Assembly: GCA_964489695.1 (NCBI GenBank)
Contig: CAZAZP010000002.1
Location: 10,158-74,157, forward strand
Direction: 5' to 3'
DNA from: CAYUXU01 sp964489695
GTDB taxonomy: Bacteria; Bacillota_I; Bacilli_A; Erysipelotrichales; Erysipelotrichaceae
Length of the DNA: 64,000 nucleotides
Every line of letters starts with the position of its first letter. Position 1 is the first letter of the stretch. Shown piece by piece: positions 17,359-24,812 of the stretch. The notes beneath the pieces were generated by a model. It was not told where the DNA came from and did not search any database. It saw only the letters and a list, made by a program, of their open reading frames with translations. Position numbers and translations under genes: made by a program.

Positions 17359-17682
17359 ATGAGTAATCAACGAAATTATAATGTTCGAAAAATCTATGAT
17401 TTAGAGTTTTCTTTAGATTTTAAAGGTTATGCTCCCCAAGAAGTGGACAGTGTGTTAGATCAAGTAATGGCGGATTATCTCCAGTTTGATCAATTAGAGA
17501 CTGCCTATCAAACTGCTTTAACTGAGTTAAAGCAACAACTTGCCCAAAAGGAAGCTACCATCATTGAATTACAAAGCCAATTGAAAGCTAAAGTCAGCAG
17601 TGCGGAAGACAATCCGAACCAAGTAGACTTAATGAAAAGAATTGCGCGGCTTGAAGCACTAGTGTATAATAAAGACCAATGA
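17359..17682 (+). CDS. gpsB: Cell division and growth regulator GpsB
   Basis: GpsB is a DivIVA-like cytoplasmic coiled-coil protein that couples PBP1 to division and elongation machinery. The N-terminal lipid-binding module reads KIYDLEFSLDFKGYAPQEVDSVLD, followed by a long coiled coil rich in Leu, Gln and Glu up to residue 80, and a short C-terminal helix. At 107 residues it has the usual length. It sits near ponA, whose product it binds in Bacillus. The last codons contain the rnpB promoter, and the stop codon lies inside the first helix of RNase P RNA. Confidence 0.93.
   Translation: MSNQRNYNVRKIYDLEFSLDFKGYAPQEVDSVLDQVMADYLQFDQLETAYQTALTELKQQLAQKEATIIELQSQLKAKVSSAEDNPNQVDLMKRIARLEALVYNKDQ
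17642..17670 (+). promoter_or_regulatory. rnpB promoter inside gpsB
   Basis: TTGCGC (17642-17647), a 17-base spacer and a perfect TATAAT (17665-17670) lie in the last codons of gpsB. The predicted start falls 6-7 bases downstream, exactly at the first base of the P1 helix of RNase P RNA. Confidence 0.75.
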
Positions 17683-18021
17683 CACCGGGACAACTGCTAG
17701 CAATAGAGGAAAGTCCATGCTCGCACTACCTGCGATGGTAGTAGTGATTATGCAAGATGAAACCATAAATCTTGGCAGGAAACTGACGGCGGATGAAATT
17801 CTAAGGCTTAACAGCTAAGAAAGACATCTATAAAAGTGCCATAGAGACGAGGCTTTAAGAAATTAAAGCAGTGGAACGAGGTAAACCCCATAAGCGAGAA
17901 ACCCAAATTTGGTAGGGGAACTTTAGCGGATGAAATGAAATCCAACAAAGACATAGCGATATGTAGATAGATAGTTGTCACTTTTTTAAAGGACAGAACA
18001 TGGCTTATAAGGTGTCATTGG
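17676..18021 (+). ncRNA. rnpB: RNase P RNA (M1, Bacillus type B)
   Basis: This is the catalytic RNA of RNase P, which matures tRNA 5' ends. The universal core GAGGAAAGTCCATGCTCGC is near the 5' end, and the conserved ACAGAACATGGCTTATA block is near the 3' end. The two ends pair perfectly over 11 bp (CCAATGACACC at 17676-17686 with GGTGTCATTGG at 18011-18021), forming P1 and defining the boundaries. The size (346 bases) and the neighbour gpsB match the Firmicute type. Exact mature ends were not measured. Confidence 0.95.
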
Positions 18022-18023
18022 TT

Positions 18024-18045
18024 AAAAAAGGCTAAGCCTTTTTTT
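18024..18045 (+). terminator. rnpB terminator
   Basis: The 9-bp stem AAAAAAGGC / GCCTTTTTT has a TAA loop and further T residues. It lies 2 bases after the P1 helix. Confidence 0.85.
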
Positions 18046-18067
18046 ATTTTACATTTAAGCTGATTAT

Positions 18068-18076
18068 TGCTATAAT
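18068..18076 (+). promoter_or_regulatory. Extended -10 promoter of rodZ-pgsA
   Basis: TGCTATAAT is an extended -10 element. GGAGGT follows shortly before the rodZ ATG at 18101. Confidence 0.55.
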
Positions 18077-18100
18077 TATAGCGATTTATGGAGGTCAGTT

Positions 18101-18964
18101 ATGACGCATGTCGGAAAGCTGCTCAAAGAAAAACGTCAAACGGCGGGTTTATCCTTAACCCAGATTTCCCGTCAAACTAAAATCACGCTGGCTCAATTAG
18201 AAGCGGTAGAAGCGGGAGATGTCAGTTATTTCAGTGATGACCCATCTTTTTATCGTTTTCGGGCGTTAAACTACGGTCGGATTTTAGGTGTGCCAGTCAA
18301 AGAACTAACTCCGTTGATTGAAGCTGATATTGATCAATATTATCAAGAACTGAGCGCCTCAAAACAAATTAAGCACGAAGAAATCAATCAAGGAGTGAAA
18401 AAGAAAATAATTGAGACTAGTCAACTGTCTCGTTCGTTAGATATTCCTTGGTTGAGTATGATTTTAGTCATCGTGATTGTTTTAGGAACGATCAGTTTTG
18501 TTTTATTGAAATATATTTGGCCAAAACCACCAGCTGGTGAAGATTTAAAGGGCGTCGGGGTAGTTTTACCGCTTGTGGTTAAACCAAATGATGCCTTTAA
18601 TCCCATCGAAGAACCGGATTTACCCGCAACCACTTTAAGTGTCAAAAAAATTGATGCTAATCATTACGAAGTTACCGGGTATCCAGCTGAAGCAACTTTA
18701 AACTTAACGATTGGACACCAAACTACTTATTTATGGTTTAAACAAAATAATAAATTTCTGGCTAATCCCAAGTCGGGTGAAGTATATGGCAACTTGAGCC
18801 AAGTAACGGCCTTAAAAGTGCCACTTAAAATCAAGCCCAATGATGAAGTCACAATTGAGATTGGTTTGTTTAGTCGGATTACGATGGCCTTGGATGAACT
18901 AGCGATTCCGCTAAACCAAGCTTATCCAGCGGGTCGAGTGAAATTAACTTTAGTATTTAAATAA
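18101..18964 (+). CDS. rodZ: RodZ/YmfM family cell-shape protein
   Basis: The 287-residue protein has an N-terminal helix-turn-helix (about 1-80: KLLKEKRQTAGLSLTQIS, LAQLEAVEAGD) of the cytoskeleton-binding RodZ type, a basic linker, one membrane helix (about 112-134) and an extracellular C-terminal domain of the DUF4115 type. RodZ links the MreB cytoskeleton to wall synthesis. It is upstream of pgsA, as ymfM is in B. subtilis, and both appear to be in one transcript. Confidence 0.88.
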   Translation: MTHVGKLLKEKRQTAGLSLTQISRQTKITLAQLEAVEAGDVSYFSDDPSFYRFRALNYGRILGVPVKELTPLIEADIDQYYQELSASKQIKHEEINQGVKKKIIETSQLSRSLDIPWLSMILVIVIVLGTISFVLLKYIWPKPPAGEDLKGVGVVLPLVVKPNDAFNPIEEPDLPATTLSVKKIDANHYEVTGYPAEATLNLTIGHQTTYLWFKQNNKFLANPKSGEVYGNLSQVTALKVPLKIKPNDEVTIEIGLFSRITMALDELAIPLNQAYPAGRVKLTLVFK

Positions 18965-18974
18965 GAGGTATGTT

Positions 18975-19568
18975 ATGAATCTTCCAAATAAATTATCGCT
19001 TTTTCGCATATTCTTAGTGCCAGTTATTATCGTGGTGTTAATTTTTCCTTATGGCCAATTTAATCTCGTCTTACCATTAATTAGAATCGAGAACATCTTA
19101 ATTCCAGCTCAGAATTTGATAGTGTTGGCTTTATTTGTTTTAGCCACATTTACTGACTTTTTGGATGGACTAATTGCTCGACGCCAAGGTTTAATTACTA
19201 CTTTAGGTAAGTTCTTAGATCCAATTGCGGATAAATTATTGGTTAATACTTTGTTTATTGTCTTAGCTTGTCAGGGTGCAGTACGCTTAGTGCCAGTCTT
19301 GATTATGATTTGGCGTGATGTTGTCGTTGATGGTATCCGGATGGTGGCCAGTGAAAAAAATGTGGTAATCGCAGCTGGGTTATTAGGGAAGCTTAAAACC
19401 GCTTTACAAATGCTGGCTTTAATTGTGGTGCTATTAAATAATGTTCCATTTGAATTATTCCAGATTCCAATGGCTTCCTTTTTAGTTTGGTTAGCGATGC
19501 TGGTCTCTGTTTTAGGTGGCATTTCATATTTCTTGCAAGTCAGAAATTTGATTTTCCCCTCAGTCTAG
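18975..19568 (+). CDS. pgsA: CDP-diacylglycerol--glycerol-3-phosphate 3-phosphatidyltransferase
   Basis: The enzyme makes phosphatidylglycerol phosphate at the membrane. The CDP-alcohol phosphotransferase motif D-G-X2-A-R-X8-G-X3-D-X3-D is present (TDFLDGLIARRQ followed by LGKFLDPIADKLL, near residues 60-90). The N-terminal NLPNKLSLFRIFLVPVII is typical of PgsA. The 197 residues match the family. It lies between rodZ and recA; the cinA gene often found here is absent. Confidence 0.94.
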   Translation: MNLPNKLSLFRIFLVPVIIVVLIFPYGQFNLVLPLIRIENILIPAQNLIVLALFVLATFTDFLDGLIARRQGLITTLGKFLDPIADKLLVNTLFIVLACQGAVRLVPVLIMIWRDVVVDGIRMVASEKNVVIAAGLLGKLKTALQMLALIVVLLNNVPFELFQIPMASFLVWLAMLVSVLGGISYFLQVRNLIFPSV

Positions 19569-19613
19569 GAATCTGAGTTACACTTAAATATAATAGAAGA
19601 GAAGGAGAATAAC

Positions 19614-20609
19614 ATGGCTAAGGATAAAAATAATGCCTTATTAGAAGATACACTGAAGCAAATAGAGAAACAATATGGTAAAGGCTCGATTATGAAATTA
19701 GGTGATCGGGCGAGTATTGATATTGATGCCATCAGCAGTGGCTCTTTAGCCATTGATTATGCTTTAGGCGTGGGTGGTTATCCCAAAGGACGAATTATCG
19801 AAATCTATGGACCCGAATCAAGCGGTAAAACGACTTTAGCTTTACATGCGATTGCGGAAGTCCAAAAATCAGGTGGGAAAGCAGCGTTTATTGATGCAGA
19901 GCACGCGATTGATCCAACTTACTCCAAAGCCTTAGGGGTGGATATTGACGAACTGATATTATCGCAACCTGATAGTGGTGAACAAGCTTTAGAAATTGCG
20001 GAGATGTTAATTCGTAGTGGTGCGATTGATTTAATTGTCGTGGACTCGGTGGCGGCTTTAGTTCCCCAAGCTGAACTAGATGGCGAAATGAGTGACGCTA
20101 ATATTGGCTTACAAGCTCGTTTAATGTCAAAAGCGATGCGAAAACTAGCGGGAGTCATGAACCGTAGTGAATGTACGACGATTTTTATTAACCAATTACG
20201 AGAAAAAGTTGGGATTATGTTTGGTAATCCAGAAGTAACCTCAGGCGGACGAGCTTTAAAGTTTTATTCTTCAGTTCGGGTAGATATTCGTCGGGGTGAA
20301 GCGATTAAAAACGGAACCGATATTATTGGCAATAAAGCCAATGTTAAAATTGTCAAAAATAAAGTAGCACCACCATTTAAAGTAGCTTCAGTTGAAATCA
20401 TGTATGGACAAGGCTTATCAAAGACTGGTGAACTGGTTGATTTAGCGGTGGATTTCGAGATTATTGATAAAAGTGGGGCTTGGTATTCCTATGCTGGTGA
20501 TAAGATTGGCCAAGGCCGCGAAGCAGCGAAAGCCTACTTAGCGAGTTATCCAGAAAAAATGGCTGAGATTACGACTCTAGTAAAAGAAAAAATGTTAAAC
20601 CGAGAATGA
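19614..20609 (+). CDS. recA: Recombinase RecA
   Basis: RecA catalyses homologous strand exchange. The 331 residues show the Walker A GPESSGKTT near residue 66, EHAIDP, the Walker B IDLIVVDSVAAL near residue 140, the L1 region and GGRALKFYSSVR after L2. The C terminus is short and lacks the long acidic tail of some RecA proteins. A TATAAT lies 20 bases upstream. No Gram-positive LexA box (CGAAC-N4-GTTCG type) is visible in front of it. The stop codon is part of the terminator stem. Confidence 0.97.
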   Translation: MAKDKNNALLEDTLKQIEKQYGKGSIMKLGDRASIDIDAISSGSLAIDYALGVGGYPKGRIIEIYGPESSGKTTLALHAIAEVQKSGGKAAFIDAEHAIDPTYSKALGVDIDELILSQPDSGEQALEIAEMLIRSGAIDLIVVDSVAALVPQAELDGEMSDANIGLQARLMSKAMRKLAGVMNRSECTTIFINQLREKVGIMFGNPEVTSGGRALKFYSSVRVDIRRGEAIKNGTDIIGNKANVKIVKNKVAPPFKVASVEIMYGQGLSKTGELVDLAVDFEIIDKSGAWYSYAGDKIGQGREAAKAYLASYPEKMAEITTLVKEKMLNRE

Positions 20610-20630
20610 AGCTAAGTGCTTCATTTTTAT
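20605..20630 (+). terminator. recA terminator
   Basis: The 8-bp stem AATGAAGC / GCTTCATT with a TAAGT loop is followed by a T-run. It contains the recA stop codon. Confidence 0.8.
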
Positions 20631-20655
20631 TTTCCGGGTTTTTTTGGTAAAACAG

Positions 20656-20684
20656 TTGAGAAAATCAGTAAGTTTCGGTACAAT
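20656..20684 (+). promoter_or_regulatory. Promoter of rny-ymdB
   Basis: TTGAGA and TACAAT are separated by 17 bases. They lie between the recA terminator and rny. Confidence 0.6.
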
Positions 20685-20731
20685 AATACTGTATATTAAA
20701 ATATATATTAGAAGGACATGAGGTAAAAAAC

Positions 20732-22285
20732 ATGCAAGAACTAGGTTTTTACATCTTGTCTGGTAGCATTGGTGTCGTGCTGGGCGTCCTAATTGTCTTA
20801 GGTCTCAACCGTTTAGGCTTAAGTAAAGCCCAACAAACATCAATAACTTTGATTGAAGAAGCTAATTTAAAAGTAGACAATATTATCCGGCAAGCTAATT
20901 TAGAAGCTAAAACGCAAGTTTATGAACTACGTTTAGCCGCCGAGAAAGAAGTTAAGGAATTAAGACAAAGTGTTAAAGATCAAGAACACAAATTATTACG
21001 TCGTGAAGATAATCTAAATTTTCGCGATGAATCTTTAACGCAAAAAGAAAAAGATACTGAAAAGAAACATCAAGAAGTTAGCCGACGATTAAATGTACTA
21101 GAAAAGATGGAGCAAGATTTACAAACTCAAATAGCCGCTCAAATCACAGAATTTGAACGAATCTCTCATATGAGTTCTGAAGAAGCAAAGCATGAGTTGA
21201 TGGAACAAGTAGAACGTCAAACTCAAAATGAAATAACAGCTTATATAAAAGATAAAGAAGATGAAGCTAAAACTAAAGCGAGCGATATTGCGAAAAATAT
21301 CATTGCTTTAGCAATTCAACGTTATGCGCAAGAGGAAGCAACTGAAAGAACGGTTTCAGTGGTCAACTTGCCAAATGAAGACATGAAAGGGCGCATTATC
21401 GGTCGCGAAGGCCGCAACATTCGCGCAATTGAACAAGCAACAGGAGTTGATTTGATTATAGATGATACCCCTGAAGTTATTACGATTTCTTGTTTTGATC
21501 CAATTCGGCGTGAAGTTGCCAAAATGGCGGTGGAATATTTAATTAAAGATGGTCGGATTCAACCTGGCCGAATTGAAGAAGTTGTTTATAAAATGCAAAG
21601 TGAACTAGAAGAAACGATTATTAAAGCAGGTGAAGATGCCATCTTTAAATTGGGTCTTGGTAAAATGGATCGTGAATTAGTTAAGCTTTTAGGCCGCTTA
21701 AAATATCGTTACAGTTATGGCCAAAATGCTTTACAACATAGTATGGAAGTCGCTCATATTAGTGGCATGTTAGCAGCTGAGCTAGGCTTAAATCAAAGTT
21801 TAGCGAAACGTGCTGGGTTACTTCATGATATAGGGAAAGCCGTTGATTTTGAAATGGAAGGTAGCCACGTTGAGCTTGGCAAGAAGTTTGCGAAGAAATA
21901 TGGGGAACATGATGTGATAATTAATGCGATTGAATCACATCATGGCGATGTTCCACCAACTAACATAATTTCCAATTTAGTAGAAGCTGCTGATACTTTA
22001 AGTGCAGCACGTCCCGGGGCCCGCTTTGAATCATTTGAAAATTATATTCAACGACTCGAACAATTAGAAAAGATCGCTACTTCCTTTACTGGCGTAGAAG
22101 CCGCTTATGCGATTTCAGCTGGTCGAGAAATTCGGGTAATGGTCGTACCAGATCAATTGGATGACACCGCTACCCATCGAATTGCGCGTGAAATTAAGGA
22201 TAAAATTGAAGCAGAACTTACTTATCCTGGTCAAGTAAAAGTGACAGTAATCCGAGAAGTTCGGGCTGCTGAGATTGCTAAATAG
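20732..22285 (+). CDS. rny: Ribonuclease Y
   Basis: RNase Y is the membrane-anchored endoribonuclease that starts mRNA decay in Bacilli. The 517 residues show an N-terminal membrane helix (about 5-27), a long charged coiled coil to about residue 190, a KH domain (GRIIGREGRNIRAIEQATG near 223) and an HD domain (LLHDIGKAVD near 365, ESHHGD). The C terminus ends in REVRAAEIAK as usual. It overlaps ymdB by one base; the pairing is conserved in Firmicutes. Confidence 0.96.
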   Translation: MQELGFYILSGSIGVVLGVLIVLGLNRLGLSKAQQTSITLIEEANLKVDNIIRQANLEAKTQVYELRLAAEKEVKELRQSVKDQEHKLLRREDNLNFRDESLTQKEKDTEKKHQEVSRRLNVLEKMEQDLQTQIAAQITEFERISHMSSEEAKHELMEQVERQTQNEITAYIKDKEDEAKTKASDIAKNIIALAIQRYAQEEATERTVSVVNLPNEDMKGRIIGREGRNIRAIEQATGVDLIIDDTPEVITISCFDPIRREVAKMAVEYLIKDGRIQPGRIEEVVYKMQSELEETIIKAGEDAIFKLGLGKMDRELVKLLGRLKYRYSYGQNALQHSMEVAHISGMLAAELGLNQSLAKRAGLLHDIGKAVDFEMEGSHVELGKKFAKKYGEHDVIINAIESHHGDVPPTNIISNLVEAADTLSAARPGARFESFENYIQRLEQLEKIATSFTGVEAAYAISAGREIRVMVVPDQLDDTATHRIAREIKDKIEAELTYPGQVKVTVIREVRAAEIAK

Positions 22286-23046
22286 TGAAAATTCTTTTTA
22301 TTGGTGATATTGTTGGTAAAATGGGCCGCTTAGCTGTAGCTGAGTGGCTACCTGTTTTAAAAAAACAACATCAGTTTGATTTAGTGATTGCAAATGGTGA
22401 AAACGCTGCCCATGGCAAAGGGTTAACGAAAAAGACCTTTGATCAATTAATTGCAGGTGGGATTGATATTATTACCCTAGGCAATCATACATTTGCGAAA
22501 CAAAATATCTATGAAATTTTAGATGACCCGCGGTTAGTGCGACCAATTAATCTTATACCTAAAACAGGTGGCGCAGGTTATCGTCTGGTTCAAGTTCATG
22601 GTATCCGGATTTTGATTGCGAATATTTGTGGCCAAATCTTTATGGATAATGTTGATCCGGATCCTTTTAAAGCGATTCGACCAGTCCTGGCTGAGTCAGC
22701 TGAAATAAAGATTGTTGATTTTCATGGCGAGGCGACCAGTGAAAAAATTGCCTTTGCTTATCAATTTAGTAGTGAATTAACTGCGATTATTGGGACACAT
22801 ACCCATGTTCAAACCGCTGATGAACGAATTATTAATGGTTGTGGCTTTATTAGCGATGTCGGAATGACTGGCCCATATGAAAGTGTCTTAGGTCGCGATA
22901 CAGCAGAAGTTTTAGTAAAATTACTTACCCAAGAAAAAACCCATTATACGATTAGTGATAATCCAGCGGTCTTTTCAGCGGTAATAATTGAAACTGATGA
23001 GCAGTATCGGACGGTGAAACTCGAAAGATTACAGTTTCGCCCCTGA
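22285..23046 (+). CDS. ymdB: YmdB-type metallophosphoesterase
   Basis: The 253-residue calcineurin-like phosphoesterase (TIGR00282 family) has FIGDIVGKMGR, ANGENAAHGKG, TLGNHTF and GTHTHVQTAD metal-binding motifs. The B. subtilis homologue hydrolyses cyclic nucleotides and affects biofilm and motility decisions. The start is a GTG that overlaps the rny stop, with only a weak ribosome site, which fits coupled translation. Confidence 0.93.
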   Translation: MKILFIGDIVGKMGRLAVAEWLPVLKKQHQFDLVIANGENAAHGKGLTKKTFDQLIAGGIDIITLGNHTFAKQNIYEILDDPRLVRPINLIPKTGGAGYRLVQVHGIRILIANICGQIFMDNVDPDPFKAIRPVLAESAEIKIVDFHGEATSEKIAFAYQFSSELTAIIGTHTHVQTADERIINGCGFISDVGMTGPYESVLGRDTAEVLVKLLTQEKTHYTISDNPAVFSAVIIETDEQYRTVKLERLQFRP

Positions 23047-23083
23047 CAGTTTTTAAAGATTCCCGCTTAAAATATGATAAATA

Positions 23084-23092
23084 TGTTATAAT
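23084..23092 (+). promoter_or_regulatory. Extended -10 promoter of ferredoxin gene
   Basis: TGTTATAAT lies 27 bases before the ferredoxin ATG, with AAAGGAGG between. Confidence 0.5.
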
Positions 23093-23118
23093 TAAACGGT
23101 AATAAAGGAGGACTAACG

Positions 23119-23295
23119 ATGCCTGTCGTAGTTGACCAAGATTTATGTATTAGTTGCGGTGCATGTATTAGTGTCTGTCCCGTTTCGGCTTTATTTATGA
23201 ATGATGATGATAAAGCTGAGTGTGAACCGTCACTCTGTATTGACTGTGGAGCTTGTATCCCAGTTTGTCCGGTAACTGCAATAGTACAGCAATAA
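23119..23295 (+). CDS. Small 2[4Fe-4S] ferredoxin
   Basis: This 58-residue gene lies on the strand opposite a longer spurious ORF. It has two Cys-X2-Cys-X2-Cys-X3-Cys-Pro clusters (CISCGACISVCP and CIDCGACIPVCP), the clostridial-type ferredoxin pattern, joined by an acidic linker. It is a cytoplasmic low-potential electron carrier and a natural partner of the Rnf complex encoded at 54-60 kb; that pairing is inference. It has its own promoter-like element, a strong AAAGGAGG ribosome site 8 bases before the ATG and its own terminator. Confidence 0.95.
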   Translation: MPVVVDQDLCISCGACISVCPVSALFMNDDDKAECEPSLCIDCGACIPVCPVTAIVQQ

Positions 23296-23319
23296 GTCAA
23301 GTTAACCTTGACTTTTTTT
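23294..23319 (+). terminator. Ferredoxin gene terminator
   Basis: The 8-bp stem AAGTCAAG / CTTGACTT with a 5-base loop is followed by T residues. Confidence 0.75.
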
Positions 23320-23336
23320 AACAGGAGTAATAATTC

Positions 23337-24767
23337 ATGTCAAATAGTTTTAATTTGCCTTCAATGCGAGAAGCTCGGAAACGAACTTCTGCAGAAACAA
23401 AAATTTCTCGGGATAGTTTCTTTATCCCCAAACATATTGCAGAGATCGGAGTAGGCCGATTATATTATTTAAGAACTTACGGTTGTCAAGCGAATGAACG
23501 CGATAGTGAAACCATGGCAGGTATTTTTCAGCTCTTAGGTTTTCAAGCAACTGATGACTATACGAAAGCTGATGTAATTTTATTAAATACGTGCGCCATT
23601 AGAGAAAACGCAGAAGATAAAGTCTTTGGTGAACTAGGTTTTTTAAAACGATTAAAACTCAATAACCCCGAACTATTATTAGGTGTGGCGGGTTGTATGG
23701 TCCAACAAGAAAGTGTAATTAATCGGATTTTGAAATCTTACCAACACGTTGATTTCATTTTTGGGACACACAATATCCACCAATTACCAGAAATTTTATA
23801 TCAAGCCTGGATTGCGAAAGAGAAGATGATTGAAGTTTATTCGCAAGAAGGGGAAGTGATTGAAAATCTACCAGTCGCCCGCTTTGGCCAACATAAGGCT
23901 TGGGTGAATATTATTTATGGTTGTGATAAGTTTTGTACGTATTGCATTGTGCCATTTACGCGTGGTAAAGAACGCTCACGCTTACAAGCGGATATTATTC
24001 AAGAAGTGCTAGACTTAAAAACCGCTGGTTATCAAGAAGTAACGTTATTAGGCCAAAATGTTAATGCTTATGGGAAAGATTTAATAGAACCAGCTGACTT
24101 CGCACGTTTATTAAAAGCGGTAGCGGAAACCGGAATTAATCGGATTCGCTTTACTACAAGTCATCCTTGGGACTTTAGTCCCGCCATGATTGAAGTAATT
24201 GCGAGTTATCCCAATATTATGCCTGCTTTTCATTTACCAGTTCAATCGGGTTCAAATGAGATCTTAAAGCTGATGGGTCGGCGTTATACGGTGGAAGATT
24301 ACCGCTTAATTTATGACCAACTAAAAGTGCGTTTACCAGAAGCCAGCTTTACGACAGATATTATCGTTGGTTTTCCGAATGAAACAGAAGAACAATTTCA
24401 AGCAACGTTAGCTTTATATGATTATTGTCAGTTTGATAGTGCGTTTACTTTTATTTATTCACCTCGTAGTAATACTCCAGCTGCTCAGATGGTGGATAAT
24501 GTTCCCTTAGAAATTAAAAAAGATCGGTTACAACGCTTAAATCAAAAAGTTGGATTTTATGCCAAACAAAAGAACCAACAATATCAAGATAAAGTTGTAA
24601 AAGTATTAGTTGATGGACCAAGTAAGAAACAACCAGCTATTTTTAGTGGTTATACTGAAACAAATAAACTAATCAACTTTCCCCAAATAAAAGCTCAAAT
24701 CGGTGATATTATTGAAGTAAGAGTCACGGAGACCAAGAGTTGGTCCTTAAATGGAGAAGAAGTTTAA
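23337..24767 (+). CDS. miaB: tRNA-2-methylthio-N6-dimethylallyladenosine synthase MiaB
   Basis: MiaB methylthiolates A37 of tRNAs reading UNN codons. The 476 residues contain the N-terminal UPF0004 domain with three cluster cysteines (TYGCQANERDS, NTCAIRENAE, GCMVQQE), the radical-SAM domain with CDKFCTYC near residue 198 and a C-terminal TRAM domain. It lies after rny-ymdB, the same neighbourhood as B. subtilis ymcB. An AGGAG site precedes the ATG. Confidence 0.95.
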   Translation: MSNSFNLPSMREARKRTSAETKISRDSFFIPKHIAEIGVGRLYYLRTYGCQANERDSETMAGIFQLLGFQATDDYTKADVILLNTCAIRENAEDKVFGELGFLKRLKLNNPELLLGVAGCMVQQESVINRILKSYQHVDFIFGTHNIHQLPEILYQAWIAKEKMIEVYSQEGEVIENLPVARFGQHKAWVNIIYGCDKFCTYCIVPFTRGKERSRLQADIIQEVLDLKTAGYQEVTLLGQNVNAYGKDLIEPADFARLLKAVAETGINRIRFTTSHPWDFSPAMIEVIASYPNIMPAFHLPVQSGSNEILKLMGRRYTVEDYRLIYDQLKVRLPEASFTTDIIVGFPNETEEQFQATLALYDYCQFDSAFTFIYSPRSNTPAAQMVDNVPLEIKKDRLQRLNQKVGFYAKQKNQQYQDKVVKVLVDGPSKKQPAIFSGYTETNKLINFPQIKAQIGDIIEVRVTETKSWSLNGEEV

Positions 24768-24812
24768 CATTAGCCTTAATAATAGGTGGCGATGTTTAAA
24801 TAAGGAGGTTAT

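Noticed and set aside
19569..19613. SOS (LexA) box before recA
   Set aside because: No CGAAC-N4-GTTCG-like site in the 45-base gap or the end of pgsA.
23067..23300. Minus-strand open frame of 77 residues
   Set aside because: It lies opposite the real ferredoxin gene, whose Cys motifs, ribosome site, promoter and terminator are clear.
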